A stretch of 64,000 bases of DNA, from contig NZ_JACHTC010000001.1 in the NCBI RefSeq assembly GCF_014145635.1, forward strand, positions 124,001 through 188,000. The letters are read 5' to 3'. Below are positions 1 to 7,989 of this stretch, in pieces. Numbering within the stretch: the stretch's first letter is position 1; each line of letters begins with the position of its first letter. The notes below the pieces were generated by a model. The model was not told the origin of the DNA, did no database searches, and saw nothing but the letters and a program-made list of their open reading frames with translations. A program made the position numbers and the translations under genes. The DNA comes from Myroides sp. WP-1 (lineage in GTDB: Bacteria; Bacteroidota; Bacteroidia; Flavobacteriales; Flavobacteriaceae).

Positions 1-324
1 GTTAAACCTATTGTAGAAGAAATAGAAGAACCAATAATCCAAAAACAAGTACCACAGACAAAAGAGAAGAAACTAAAGAAAGAAGCGTCAATTACTAAAT
101 ACCAAGAACTCTTTTTGATTAATGACTTTCCTTCAACAAGGGCAGGGAAGGTAGTTTATATACGACCAGAGTACCACGAAGTATTACTTCGTATAACGCA
201 ATTAGCTAAAGAAGAGAAAACTACGCTGTATTCTTATTTAGACAATATTTTAAAGCAACATCTACAAGATTACGGCCAAGTGATTACCCAATATTTTAAT
301 GACAAATTCAAACCTATTTTATAA
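1..324 (+). CDS. DUF3408 conjugal transfer protein, 3' part
   Basis: The frame is open from base 1 to the TAA at 322-324, so the gene starts before the window; 107 residues are visible. The first 40 residues are rich in Lys, Glu and Gln. The conserved core then follows, with GKVVYIRPEYHE, a YLDN motif and a terminal FNDKFKPIL. This pattern is typical of DUF3408 proteins encoded at the traB/traC/traD position of Bacteroidota conjugative transposons, whose role in transfer is not defined. The next gene starts inside the stop codon (TAATG), so the two are translationally coupled. The family call is from motif recognition; the upstream part is not visible. Confidence 0.75.
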   Translation, partial: VKPIVEEIEEPIIQKQVPQTKEKKLKKEASITKYQELFLINDFPSTRAGKVVYIRPEYHEVLLRITQLAKEEKTTLYSYLDNILKQHLQDYGQVITQYFNDKFKPIL

Positions 325-611
325 TGAGAAAATTTAAACACTTTAGAAAATTTGCTCCAGTACAAGTTACTAAAAGCAAAGAGAATTATGTTGATACTTT
401 TTTAAAAGAAACATCAACCAGAACCAGAGATGGAAAAACGGTTTACATCCGACCAGAGTTTCATGAAAAACTCACTCGTATTGTTCAGGTAATAGGAGAG
501 GACAAGGTTTCTATTTATGCCTATTTAGATAATTTACTTGAGCATCACTTTGAGGAGTTTTCACAGACGATTGTAGAAAAGTTTAACCAGAAGTATAAAC
601 CTATCTTTTAA
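324..611 (+). CDS. DUF3408 conjugal transfer protein, second copy
   Basis: A 95-residue protein whose ATG overlaps the stop of the preceding gene by one base. It repeats the same core in the same order: GKTVYIRPEFHE, a YLDN motif near residue 68, and a terminal FNQKYKPIF. It is therefore a tandem paralogue of the upstream protein, with a shorter basic N-terminus. DUF3408 proteins belong to the early tra region of CTnDOT-like elements, next to the ParA-like partner, which would lie outside the window. No membrane segment or catalytic motif is visible. The biochemical role is unknown. Confidence 0.75.
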   Translation: MRKFKHFRKFAPVQVTKSKENYVDTFLKETSTRTRDGKTVYIRPEFHEKLTRIVQVIGEDKVSIYAYLDNLLEHHFEEFSQTIVEKFNQKYKPIF

Positions 612-614
612 TCT

Positions 615-1121
615 ATGGAAATAGTTATCATAATCAGTCTTGTACTTGTTATCACTCTTCTGTTATTAGATAAAAATAAAACTAGTATACAAGAGAACCA
701 ATCTAAAACAGAAGAGTTACTTTTTAAACAAGATATCCCTGTTAGTATTATAGGAGAAAGTAAACCAGTTGTTTTAAAGCTATCTCTAACGAGTCAAACA
801 GAAGGTGAACTTGATTTAGAAGAGGAAGAAAAGGAACTAAGTAAGAATTTAGAACCTTTAGATAATGAGTTTACTGAGCGAGTCAGTATGGATGAACTTA
901 ATGGATTTGTTAGATCTATCGAAGAGAAAATAATCAATGAGACTACAGTAAAGACAGCTCAAAAAATTGAAGGATCAGAGTTATTGGAACTACTCCAACA
1001 AGCACTACCTGATTCAGCTAAAATTATAGCAAAGCTATTAGACCAGTCATTGAGCGCAAAATCACCAAAAAAGGAAGAAGTAATAGATAATGAAGATTTT
1101 AATATTAATGATTTTGTGTAA
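615..1121 (+). CDS. Hypothetical membrane-anchored protein at the traD position of the ICE
   Basis: A 168-residue protein starting three bases after the second DUF3408 gene, so co-transcribed with it. Residues 3-19 form one hydrophobic segment (a run of Ile, Val and Leu). The rest is acidic and predicted helical, with an ELDLEEEEKEL stretch around residue 65 to 75. The topology looks like a signal anchor with a long soluble tail. I recognise no domain. Position between DUF3408 genes and traE corresponds to traD in CTnDOT-like elements, but homology is not shown by motif. A rho-independent terminator follows directly, closing this early operon. Confidence 0.6.
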   Translation: MEIVIIISLVLVITLLLLDKNKTSIQENQSKTEELLFKQDIPVSIIGESKPVVLKLSLTSQTEGELDLEEEEKELSKNLEPLDNEFTERVSMDELNGFVRSIEEKIINETTVKTAQKIEGSELLELLQQALPDSAKIIAKLLDQSLSAKSPKKEEVIDNEDFNINDFV

Positions 1122-1129
1122 AGAAGCCT

Positions 1130-1164
1130 AAAGGCGTTATAGTAAAACATACTTAACGCCTTTT
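1130..1164 (+). terminator. Intrinsic terminator of the early tra operon
   Basis: A 10-bp stem (1130-1139 with 1154-1163, GGCGTTA core) is followed by TTTTATTTTATT. It lies just after the traD-position gene and separates it from the oppositely oriented resistance gene. Confidence 0.7.
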
Positions 1165-1213
1165 ATTTTATTGTAAATTCGAAACGATATGAAAGTTATA
1201 AAAAAGAGTAATA

Positions 1214-1231
1214 TAGCATAGTTTTATGCTA
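1214..1231 (-). terminator. Weak hairpin downstream of the nucleotidyltransferase gene
   Basis: TAGCATA and TATGCTA form a 7-bp stem around a 4-base loop, about 20 bases past the stop codon of the minus-strand gene. The downstream T-rich run on the minus strand is interrupted, so termination there is only plausible. Confidence 0.35.
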
Positions 1232-1251
1232 CAAAATATTCACCTATTTTG

Positions 1252-2028
1252 TTAGTAGTTCTCTTGATATTGAAGGATAAGAGAAGAAATAAAATTAGCA
1301 AATTCTACTACTACATCTTGATTAATTGGTTGATCAGTATTTTTATTACCTAGATAATTGTCTTTTACCTGAATAAGTAAAGGTTTAAAATTCTCCGGAA
1401 TAGCATACTTTAATAGGTAATCCACAGCTTTGTCTTTGGAAGTGATTTGACCTGTTTGAAGAGAATAAAACATGCGACACAACGTCAGAATCACATTGGT
1501 TGTATCATCTTTTAAATCCACCTTAAGAGCAGGTAATAAAGCTAAAATGGATCGATTAAATTCCTCTTCAGACACTAAGGGCAATAGCTCATGGGCAGGT
1601 ATACCATAAAGTACCATATTGTTTTGCCTTATTTGTCGAAGTAATATCGTTAAATCTTGATCAATTGTCCTTTTGGGAATATAACCATTTAAGAAGTCTT
1701 CTCTTAACCATTCTCCATATTGAAATTCTCTGTGTAGTGGAAATTCCAAATTACTTAACTCTGTTTGGTTTATAATGGTTACTTCCAAGTACCGTTTTCC
1801 TTGGTTATTGTCAATTTCTCCAGATAATAAAAGTAATGATTCTATGAGCGCTTTCTTTATTTCAAGAGATATAGTTTGATCTACAATGACAAAAAGATCA
1901 ATATCACTTTTGTATTTGAGCCCATCCTCTACATAGGAACCATATAGATATATTGCTTTTAGTGAGACACCTAAAATATCAATTAAAAACTGTGTAGTTG
2001 ATTGTATTTGATTAGATAGTTTCATCAT
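1252..2028 (-). CDS. Aminoglycoside nucleotidyltransferase, AadA/ANT(9)-like
   Basis: A 258-residue protein with a nucleotidyltransferase fold at the N-terminus: GS at residues 30-31 followed by the metal-binding pair D42 and D44 in SDIDLFV. E82 in the LEVT motif matches the catalytic base of AadA. The C-terminal half carries the family signatures REFQYGEWLR, DLTILL and VILTLCRMFYS, as in AadA and ANT(9) enzymes. These adenylylate streptomycin and/or spectinomycin using ATP. The exact substrate cannot be told from sequence. The gene lies antisense between two tra operons and looks like cargo. The start is one of two adjacent ATGs. No insertion sequence flanks it. Family confidence is high; resistance phenotype is inference. 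Confidence 0.85.
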   Translation of the reverse strand: MMKLSNQIQSTTQFLIDILGVSLKAIYLYGSYVEDGLKYKSDIDLFVIVDQTISLEIKKALIESLLLLSGEIDNNQGKRYLEVTIINQTELSNLEFPLHREFQYGEWLREDFLNGYIPKRTIDQDLTILLRQIRQNNMVLYGIPAHELLPLVSEEEFNRSILALLPALKVDLKDDTTNVILTLCRMFYSLQTGQITSKDKAVDYLLKYAIPENFKPLLIQVKDNYLGNKNTDQPINQDVVVEFANFISSLILQYQENY

Positions 2029-2184
2029 CTTCTCTATTGTAAATATTCTATAGGGTTAAAGCTAAAATAAAACAAGATGTTTAAACAAAAAAGAGATTGA
2101 AAAATCTTTATTCAAACGCCATCTACAACCCCAAACTTCCAAAATCCATCTCTCAAACAGTTTTCAAAAGACATTTACCAAAAT

Positions 2185-2203
2185 ATCATGCAAAGGGCAT
2201 GAT
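2185..2203 (+). promoter_or_regulatory. Inverted repeat in the traE leader
   Basis: ATCATGC and GCATGAT form a 7-bp stem with a 5-base loop, 24 bases upstream of the traE start. It could be an mRNA leader hairpin or an operator; neither is shown. Confidence 0.35.
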
Positions 2204-2227
2204 TGTAACTAATTAAATGTCATTCTC

Positions 2228-2536
2228 ATGAAAACAAAAACAATCAAACAAAGACTATTCTTACTATTTATTGTATTAAGTAGTTTACCGCTATTGGCTC
2301 AAGGAAATGGAGCTGCCGGAATCACTGAAGCTACCCAAATGGTCACTTCTTATTTTGATCCAGCAACTAAATTAATTTATGCTATTGGAGCAGTGGTTGG
2401 TTTAATAGGCGGGGTAAAGGTTTACAACAAATTCTCAAGTGGTGATCCCGATACAAGTAAAACTGCTGCAAGCTGGTTTGGGGCTTGTATCTTTTTAATT
2501 GTAGCAGCTACCATTCTACGTTCATTTTTCCTTTAA
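2228..2536 (+). CDS. traE: Conjugative transposon protein TraE (DUF4134)
   Basis: A 102-residue small membrane protein with a signal-like N-terminus ending at LLAQ (about residue 25) and two hydrophobic helices: residues 47-65, with GAVVGLIGGVKVY, and 83-100. This length and layout, and the SGDPDTSK loop between the helices, match DUF4134/TraE of CTnDOT-like elements. It is regarded as the VirB2-like pilin-type subunit of the Bacteroidota type IV secretion apparatus. It opens the main tra operon, whose genes follow with short gaps or overlaps. It lies after a leader carrying a small hairpin. Confidence is high from motif and gene order. Confidence 0.9.
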   Translation: MKTKTIKQRLFLLFIVLSSLPLLAQGNGAAGITEATQMVTSYFDPATKLIYAIGAVVGLIGGVKVYNKFSSGDPDTSKTAASWFGACIFLIVAATILRSFFL

Positions 2537-2547
2537 AAGATACGCTT

Positions 2548-2892
2548 ATGAAAAAGTATAGTATCAATAAAGGCATTGGAGCCAATGTTGAATTTAAAGG
2601 ACTCAAAGCGCAGTACCTATTTTATTTTGCAGGAGGGCTATTGACTGATTTAATTCTTGTTATGGTAATGTACATGGCAGGGGTAAACAATCTCATTTGT
2701 TTAGTCCTTGGCCTTGGTACATCTGGCTATCTTGTTTACAAATTATTTTCATTAAACAAGAAATACGGTCAGTTTGGTCTTATGAAACTCCAGGCTAGAA
2801 AATACTTTCCAAAGTATATCATCTCAAGAAAGGATGTCAAAGGGTATGTAAATAGAAACTTAAAATTAAGAAGTTATGAGAAATACAGCTAA
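2548..2892 (+). CDS. traF: Conjugative transposon protein TraF (DUF4133)
   Basis: A 114-residue protein read from the ATG at 2548; an upstream in-frame start would overlap traE by about 50 bases and adds nothing family-like. The start YSINKGIGANVEFKGLKAQY is the DUF4133/TraF signature. Two membrane helices follow (about residues 25-45 and 50-67), then a basic cytoplasmic tail. TraF is treated as VirB3-like, working next to the ATPase TraG. The last 17 bases overlap traG, indicating translational coupling. Confidence 0.9.
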   Translation: MKKYSINKGIGANVEFKGLKAQYLFYFAGGLLTDLILVMVMYMAGVNNLICLVLGLGTSGYLVYKLFSLNKKYGQFGLMKLQARKYFPKYIISRKDVKGYVNRNLKLRSYEKYS

Positions 2893-5383
2893 GATAAATA
2901 CTCTTGAAAGAATGTTTCCTATTTTATCTGTTGAGAACAACTGTATGGTTTCCAAGCAAGGAGACATAACGGTTTGTTATAAGGTAATCTTGCCAGAGAT
3001 ATTTACCATCTCAGACAAGGAATATGAAACGATTCACAGCGTGTGGCATAAGGCTATTAAAACATTGCCTGAATTTACTGTGATACACAAGCAAGATTGG
3101 TTTATAAAAGAAAGCTATGAGGCTGATTTTAAAGACGCAGAGCAGAGCTATTTAAGTAGAAGCTTTGAAAGACATTTTAACGAGCGTCCCTATCTGAATC
3201 ACAGTTGTTATCTCTTTATCACAAAGACCACCAAGGAACGAATCAAAAGTCAGAGTAACTTCTCCTCACTAACAAGAGGAGAACTCATTCCAAAAGAAAT
3301 CAGAGATAAAGATACCATTCAAAGCTTTTTAGAAGCTACAACACAACTGGAAAAAATAGTTAATGATAGTGGACTGATAAGCTTAATTAAATTATCAGAA
3401 GAAGACATTATCGGCTCAGAAGAAAAAAGTGGATTATTAGAACAGTACTTAACGCTAAGCTCAATTCAAAGAGGAAGCCTTCAAGATATAGCTATTAGCG
3501 CAGAAGAGGTTAGAGTAGGAGATAATCGTATCTCTTTACATACTTTATCAAGTACAGATGATTTACCTACTGAGGTGTCGTATTTATCACGTTATGAAAA
3601 ACTGTCAACGGATAAAAGTAGTATGGCTTTATCGTTTGCCTCGCCTGTTGGACTCTTGCTTAACTGTAATCATATCTACAATCAGTATTTGTTTATAGAG
3701 AATAGTGATTACAATTTAAAGCAGTTTGAGAAATCAGCCAAGAATATGCATTCCCTTGCCAGATACAGCAGAGCGAATCAGATCAACAAACAGTGGATAG
3801 AAGAGTATTTAAATCAGGCTCATAGTAGAGGTCTCACCTCTATAAAAGCACACTTTAATGTAATGGCGTGGTCAGATAATCATAGTGAGCTTAAACAGCT
3901 TAAAAACGACGCAGGAAGCGCAATCGCTTCTATGGAGTGTGTACCAAGACACAATACAGTGGATGCTGCGACGCTTTACTGGGCTGGTATGCCAGGGAAT
4001 AGCGCAGACTTCCCAAGCGAAGAAAGTTTCTATACTTTCATAGAACCTGCACTTTGTTTTTTTGCGGGAGAGACTAATTATCAAAACTCACTATCTCCCT
4101 TTGGAATAAAAATGGCAGATCGGCTTACTGGTAAACCGATTCACTTAGATATCTCAGATCTACCTATGAAAAAAGGAATTATCACCAACCGTAACAAGTT
4201 TATCTTGGGACCATCGGGAAGTGGTAAGAGTTTTTTTACCAATCATATGGTAAGACAATACTATGAGCAAAATGCGCATGTACTTTTGGTAGATACAGGG
4301 AATTCTTATCAAGGATTATGTGAACTGATTAAAGGAAAGACAAAAGGGGAGGATGGAGTGTATTTTACCTATACCGAAGAAAACCCCATTGCTTTTAATC
4401 CATTTTATACCGAGGATGGGGTGTTTGATATTGAAAAACGAGAAAGTATTAAAACCCTGATCTTAACCCTTTGGAAGCGGGATGACCAGCCGCCCTCTAG
4501 ATCGGAAGAAGTAGCGCTTTCAAATGCTGTTAGTGGGTATATTCAAAAACTTCAAAATAGCAACTTAAGACCAAGTTTCAATACTTTCTATGAGTATATC
4601 AAAACCGATTACAAAGCTGAGTTAGAACAGAAAAAGGTTAGGGAAAAGGACTTTGATCTAGCTAACTTTTTAAATGTTCTCGAGCCTTACTATAAAGGGG
4701 GTGAATATGACTATTTATTAAACTCAGAAAGTGAACTTGATTTACTCAATAAGCGCTTTATCGTCTTTGAAATCGATGCAATCAAGGATCACAAAATCCT
4801 CTTTCCTATAGTGACTATTATCATTATGGAAGTGTTTATAAACAAGATGCGACGTCTTAAAGGACAACGCAAACTAATCTTAATTGAAGAGGCTTGGAAG
4901 GCTATAGCCAAAGAGGGGATGGCGGACTACTTGAAGTATTTATTTAAGACCGTTAGAAAGTTTTTTGGTGAGGCTATTGTGGTAACGCAAGAGGTAGATG
5001 ACATCATTCAATCTCCGATTGTCAAGGAAAGTATTATCAATAATTCAGACTGTAAAATACTTCTTGATCAGCGCAAATACATGAACAAGTTTGACGATAT
5101 ACAAGCCATGCTTGGTCTGACTGATAAAGAAAAGGTACAGATACTTTCTATCAACTTAAATAATAATCCCAATCGCCTTTATAAAGAAGTATGGATTGGT
5201 CTAGGAGGAACTCATTCAGGCGTATATGCTACGGAAGTAAGCTATTCAGAGTATTTGACTTATACAACAGAGGAGACTGAAAAGCTAGAGGTTATGAATC
5301 TAGCTAAAGAGCTTGATGGTAATGTAGAAATGGCAATAAAATGCCTGGTACAAAAAAGACTGGAGAATAATACTACACACTAA
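2876..5383 (+). CDS. traG: Conjugation system ATPase TraG (VirB4-like)
   Basis: An 835-residue ATPase of the TraG family, the VirB4-type motor of Bacteroidota conjugative transposons. The Walker A motif GPSGSGKS lies at about residues 445-452. Walker B is in LILIEEAWKAIAKEG near residue 665, followed by the VVTQEVDD sensor-type segment and a region with DCKILLDQ. The N-terminal 400 residues form the VirB4-type N-domain. The length is normal for the family and the frame is intact. The start overlaps traF by 17 bases. The protein is expected to be cytoplasmic and associated with the inner membrane, energising pilus assembly and DNA export. Confidence 0.95.
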   Translation: MRNTAKINTLERMFPILSVENNCMVSKQGDITVCYKVILPEIFTISDKEYETIHSVWHKAIKTLPEFTVIHKQDWFIKESYEADFKDAEQSYLSRSFERHFNERPYLNHSCYLFITKTTKERIKSQSNFSSLTRGELIPKEIRDKDTIQSFLEATTQLEKIVNDSGLISLIKLSEEDIIGSEEKSGLLEQYLTLSSIQRGSLQDIAISAEEVRVGDNRISLHTLSSTDDLPTEVSYLSRYEKLSTDKSSMALSFASPVGLLLNCNHIYNQYLFIENSDYNLKQFEKSAKNMHSLARYSRANQINKQWIEEYLNQAHSRGLTSIKAHFNVMAWSDNHSELKQLKNDAGSAIASMECVPRHNTVDAATLYWAGMPGNSADFPSEESFYTFIEPALCFFAGETNYQNSLSPFGIKMADRLTGKPIHLDISDLPMKKGIITNRNKFILGPSGSGKSFFTNHMVRQYYEQNAHVLLVDTGNSYQGLCELIKGKTKGEDGVYFTYTEENPIAFNPFYTEDGVFDIEKRESIKTLILTLWKRDDQPPSRSEEVALSNAVSGYIQKLQNSNLRPSFNTFYEYIKTDYKAELEQKKVREKDFDLANFLNVLEPYYKGGEYDYLLNSESELDLLNKRFIVFEIDAIKDHKILFPIVTIIIMEVFINKMRRLKGQRKLILIEEAWKAIAKEGMADYLKYLFKTVRKFFGEAIVVTQEVDDIIQSPIVKESIINNSDCKILLDQRKYMNKFDDIQAMLGLTDKEKVQILSINLNNNPNRLYKEVWIGLGGTHSGVYATEVSYSEYLTYTTEETEKLEVMNLAKELDGNVEMAIKCLVQKRLENNTTH

Positions 5384-5408
5384 GTAATTAATTCAAAACT
5401 CAATCACA

Positions 5409-6041
5409 ATGAAAAAATTAATTCAGGTAGTAATGGTAGCTGTGCTACTAGTGCTACCCCTACAAAGTCACGCCCAATGGGTGGTGAGTGATCCTGGAAA
5501 TTTAGCTTCAGGTATATTAAATAGCGCCAATGAAATTATCCAAACTTCTGCTACAGTGGATAATGTAATTAAGAACTTCAAAGAAGTAGAAAAAGTCTAT
5601 AAACAAGGCAAAGAGTATTATGACAAGCTACAGGCGGTGAATAATTTGATTAAGGATGCAAGGAAGGTACAACAGACAGTGCTCCTTGTTGGAGATGTGT
5701 CTGAGCTGTATGTCAAGAACTTTGGTAAAATGCTCAATGATCCAAATTTCTCTGCTCAGGAACTTGTCGCTATTGCTAATGGTTACGCCATTCTTTTAAA
5801 TGAGAGTACCGAGCTTTTAAAAGAACTCAAGCAGATTATAAGCGCTTCAAGTCTTTCGTTAAACGATAAAGAGCGCATGGATGTAATAGACAGAGTTTAC
5901 AAAGAAGTAAAGGACTATCACAATCTAGTGAGTTATTATACTAGAAAAAATATTGGTATCAGTATACTCAGGGCTAAGAAGAAAAACAACGCTCAAAGAG
6001 TGCTTGATCTCTATGGAACTTCCAATCAAAAATACTGGTAG
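5409..6041 (+). CDS. traI: Conjugative transposon protein TraI (DUF4141)
   Basis: A 210-residue exported protein with a clear signal peptide (MKKLIQVVMVAVLLVLPLQ, cleavage near SHAQ). The mature part begins WVVSDPGNLASGILNS, the DUF4141/TraI signature, and is otherwise helical with coiled-coil character. It is likely periplasmic and has been compared to VirB5. It begins 25 bases after traG with no traH-like gene between them, as is common in flavobacterial versions. traJ starts two bases after its stop. Confidence 0.9.
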   Translation: MKKLIQVVMVAVLLVLPLQSHAQWVVSDPGNLASGILNSANEIIQTSATVDNVIKNFKEVEKVYKQGKEYYDKLQAVNNLIKDARKVQQTVLLVGDVSELYVKNFGKMLNDPNFSAQELVAIANGYAILLNESTELLKELKQIISASSLSLNDKERMDVIDRVYKEVKDYHNLVSYYTRKNIGISILRAKKKNNAQRVLDLYGTSNQKYW

Positions 6042-6043
6042 CT

Positions 6044-7039
6044 ATGGGAGAGAGTAATTTACATGAGGTACTTCAAAATCTCTATTACGATATGATGCCA
6101 CTATCGGCTGAGATGGCAGGAGTGGCTAAAAGTGCAGCCGGTCTTGGGGCTCTTTTCTACATTGGGTTAAAAGTATGGCAAGCCCTAGCAAGCGCAGAGC
6201 CCATTGATGTGTATCCCATGCTAAGGCCCTTTACTTTGGGGATTTGTATTATGTTTTTTCCAACACTTGTACTTGGAACACTAAACACGGTGCTTAGCCC
6301 AGTTGTTAAAGGGACACATCAAATACTAGAGAATCAAGTAATTGATTTAACGAGTTTACAACAGCAAAAAGATGTTTTAGAAAAAGAAGCCATGCTCAGA
6401 AATCCAGAGACTGCTTATTTAGTTTCTAAGGAAGAGTTTGACAAAAAGCTTGATGAGCTTGGCTGGTCCCCTTCTGATTTAGCAACCATGAGTGGGATGT
6501 ATATAGAAAAGGGAATTTATGAAACGCAGAAAGTAATTAGAGATGCCTTTAGAGATTTTTTAGAAATGCTTTTTCAAGCCGCAGCTCTTGTTATTGATAC
6601 GATTCGCACGTTCTTTTTAGTGGTGCTGTCCATACTAGGTCCCATTGCCTTCGCCATCTCAATATGGAGTGGTTTTGAATCTACAATTACCCAGTGGCTT
6701 ACGCGGTACATAAGCGTCTATCTCTGGCTTCCAGTAGCGGATTTATTTAGCGCCATGCTTGCTAAGATTCAATCGCTAATTATCGAAAGAGATATGCAGA
6801 TGCTTACAGATCCTAGTTTTATTCCAGATACCTCCAACACTGTTTATGTGATCTTTATGATTATTGGCATTGTGGGATATTTTACAATTCCTACAGTAAC
6901 AGGCTGGGTTATTCAAGCTGGTGGAGCAGGAAACTTTATGCGCAATATGAATCAAACAGTAATGAAAGTTGGAAATATGGCAACAGCAGGAGCAGGTGCC
7001 ACAGCTGGAAATATTGCAGGGAAACTCATGAAGAAATAG
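6044..7039 (+). CDS. traJ: Conjugative transposon protein TraJ (VirB6-like)
   Basis: A 331-residue polytopic membrane protein. Hydrophobic helices lie at about residues 30-48, 63-83, 184-210 and 265-292, and the C-terminus is rich in Gly and Ala (AGGAGNFMRNMNQ). The start LHEVLQNLYYDMMPLSAEM and the central IDTIRTFFLVVLSILGPIAF segment are TraJ family marks. It plays the VirB6-type channel role in the inner membrane. It lies two bases after traI in the same operon. The frame is complete. Confidence 0.9.
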   Translation: MGESNLHEVLQNLYYDMMPLSAEMAGVAKSAAGLGALFYIGLKVWQALASAEPIDVYPMLRPFTLGICIMFFPTLVLGTLNTVLSPVVKGTHQILENQVIDLTSLQQQKDVLEKEAMLRNPETAYLVSKEEFDKKLDELGWSPSDLATMSGMYIEKGIYETQKVIRDAFRDFLEMLFQAAALVIDTIRTFFLVVLSILGPIAFAISIWSGFESTITQWLTRYISVYLWLPVADLFSAMLAKIQSLIIERDMQMLTDPSFIPDTSNTVYVIFMIIGIVGYFTIPTVTGWVIQAGGAGNFMRNMNQTVMKVGNMATAGAGATAGNIAGKLMKK

Positions 7040-7069
7040 ACACAATCAATTATTAAAACTAATAAAACC

Positions 7070-7693
7070 ATGGAATTTAAATCACTTCGAAATATAGAAA
7101 ATAGCTTTCAGCAAATAAGGCTCTACGCTATTGTATTTGCTGCGGTTTGTCTTTTGATAGTTGGATTTACTATCTACAAAAGCTATGACTTTGCTAAAGA
7201 GCAAAGAGAGAAGATCTATGTACTAGACAAGGGTAAATCACTTATGCTTGCCCTGTCTCAAGACGCAAGTATAAATAGACCAGTAGAGGCAAGGGAACAC
7301 GTAAGGCGTTTTCACGAGCTTTTCTTTACCCTCTCGCCTGAGAAGGCAGCCATTGAGGGTAATATGCAAAGAGCGTTTAACCTCTCGGATAAAAGCGCTT
7401 TTGACTACTACAAAGACCTACTTGAAAAGGGGTATTACAGCAGAGTGATCTCAGGAAATATTCAACAACGAGTTGAGGTAGATAGTATTAAAATAGACTT
7501 TAATAACTATCCCTATAAGACAATGACTTATGCCACCCAGTACATCATACGATCAAGTAATCTAACTAAAAGAAATCTTGTAACAAGTAGTCAGCTCATA
7601 TCTGCTGTTCGGTCTGATAATAACCCTCAGGGGTTTATTATCGAAAAGTTTACCGTCGTAGAGAACAAAGATTTAGAAGTTGTTAAACGCTAA
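7070..7693 (+). CDS. traK: Conjugative transposon protein TraK (VirB8-like)
   Basis: A 207-residue protein beginning MEFKSLRNIENSFQQIR, the standard TraK opening. One membrane helix spans about residues 18-38, and a periplasmic domain follows with VLDKGKSLMLALSQD and REHVRRFHELFFTLSP. These match TraK of CTnDOT-like elements, the VirB8-type scaffold linking inner-membrane and core complexes. It is intact and lies 30 bases after traJ and 11 bases before traL. Confidence 0.9.
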   Translation: MEFKSLRNIENSFQQIRLYAIVFAAVCLLIVGFTIYKSYDFAKEQREKIYVLDKGKSLMLALSQDASINRPVEAREHVRRFHELFFTLSPEKAAIEGNMQRAFNLSDKSAFDYYKDLLEKGYYSRVISGNIQQRVEVDSIKIDFNNYPYKTMTYATQYIIRSSNLTKRNLVTSSQLISAVRSDNNPQGFIIEKFTVVENKDLEVVKR

Positions 7694-7704
7694 AAAACTA
7701 ATCC

Positions 7705-7989
7705 ATGAATAAATTACAACTTTTAAGACATAGTTATTCCAGTAGACTGCAAATCTATTGGAATAGCCTTTCAATAAAAAGGCAACGAGTTTTATTACTT
7801 GCTGTATTTACACTTTACAGCCTTGTTTGCCTTTTTATTGTAAAGACAAGCTTTAGTTCTAAACTAACATCCGGTAGTCAAGAGAAACAAAGCAATATCA
7901 AACCTGTAAAGTATTTGCTTGATAGGCAAAAGATAGAATCACAATCACCTTTTAAAATCAAGAGTTATGAATCACAATCAATCAGATAA
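7705..7989 (+). CDS. traL: Small membrane protein at the traL position
   Basis: A 94-residue protein with a basic N-terminus (residues 1-29), one membrane helix (about residues 30-48, LLLAVFTLYSLVCLFIV) and a short periplasmic tail. Small one-helix proteins of this kind sit between traK and traM in CTnDOT-like elements and are called TraL. The call rests mainly on position and topology. The last 23 bases overlap the start of traM. Confidence 0.7.
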   Translation: MNKLQLLRHSYSSRLQIYWNSLSIKRQRVLLLAVFTLYSLVCLFIVKTSFSSKLTSGSQEKQSNIKPVKYLLDRQKIESQSPFKIKSYESQSIR

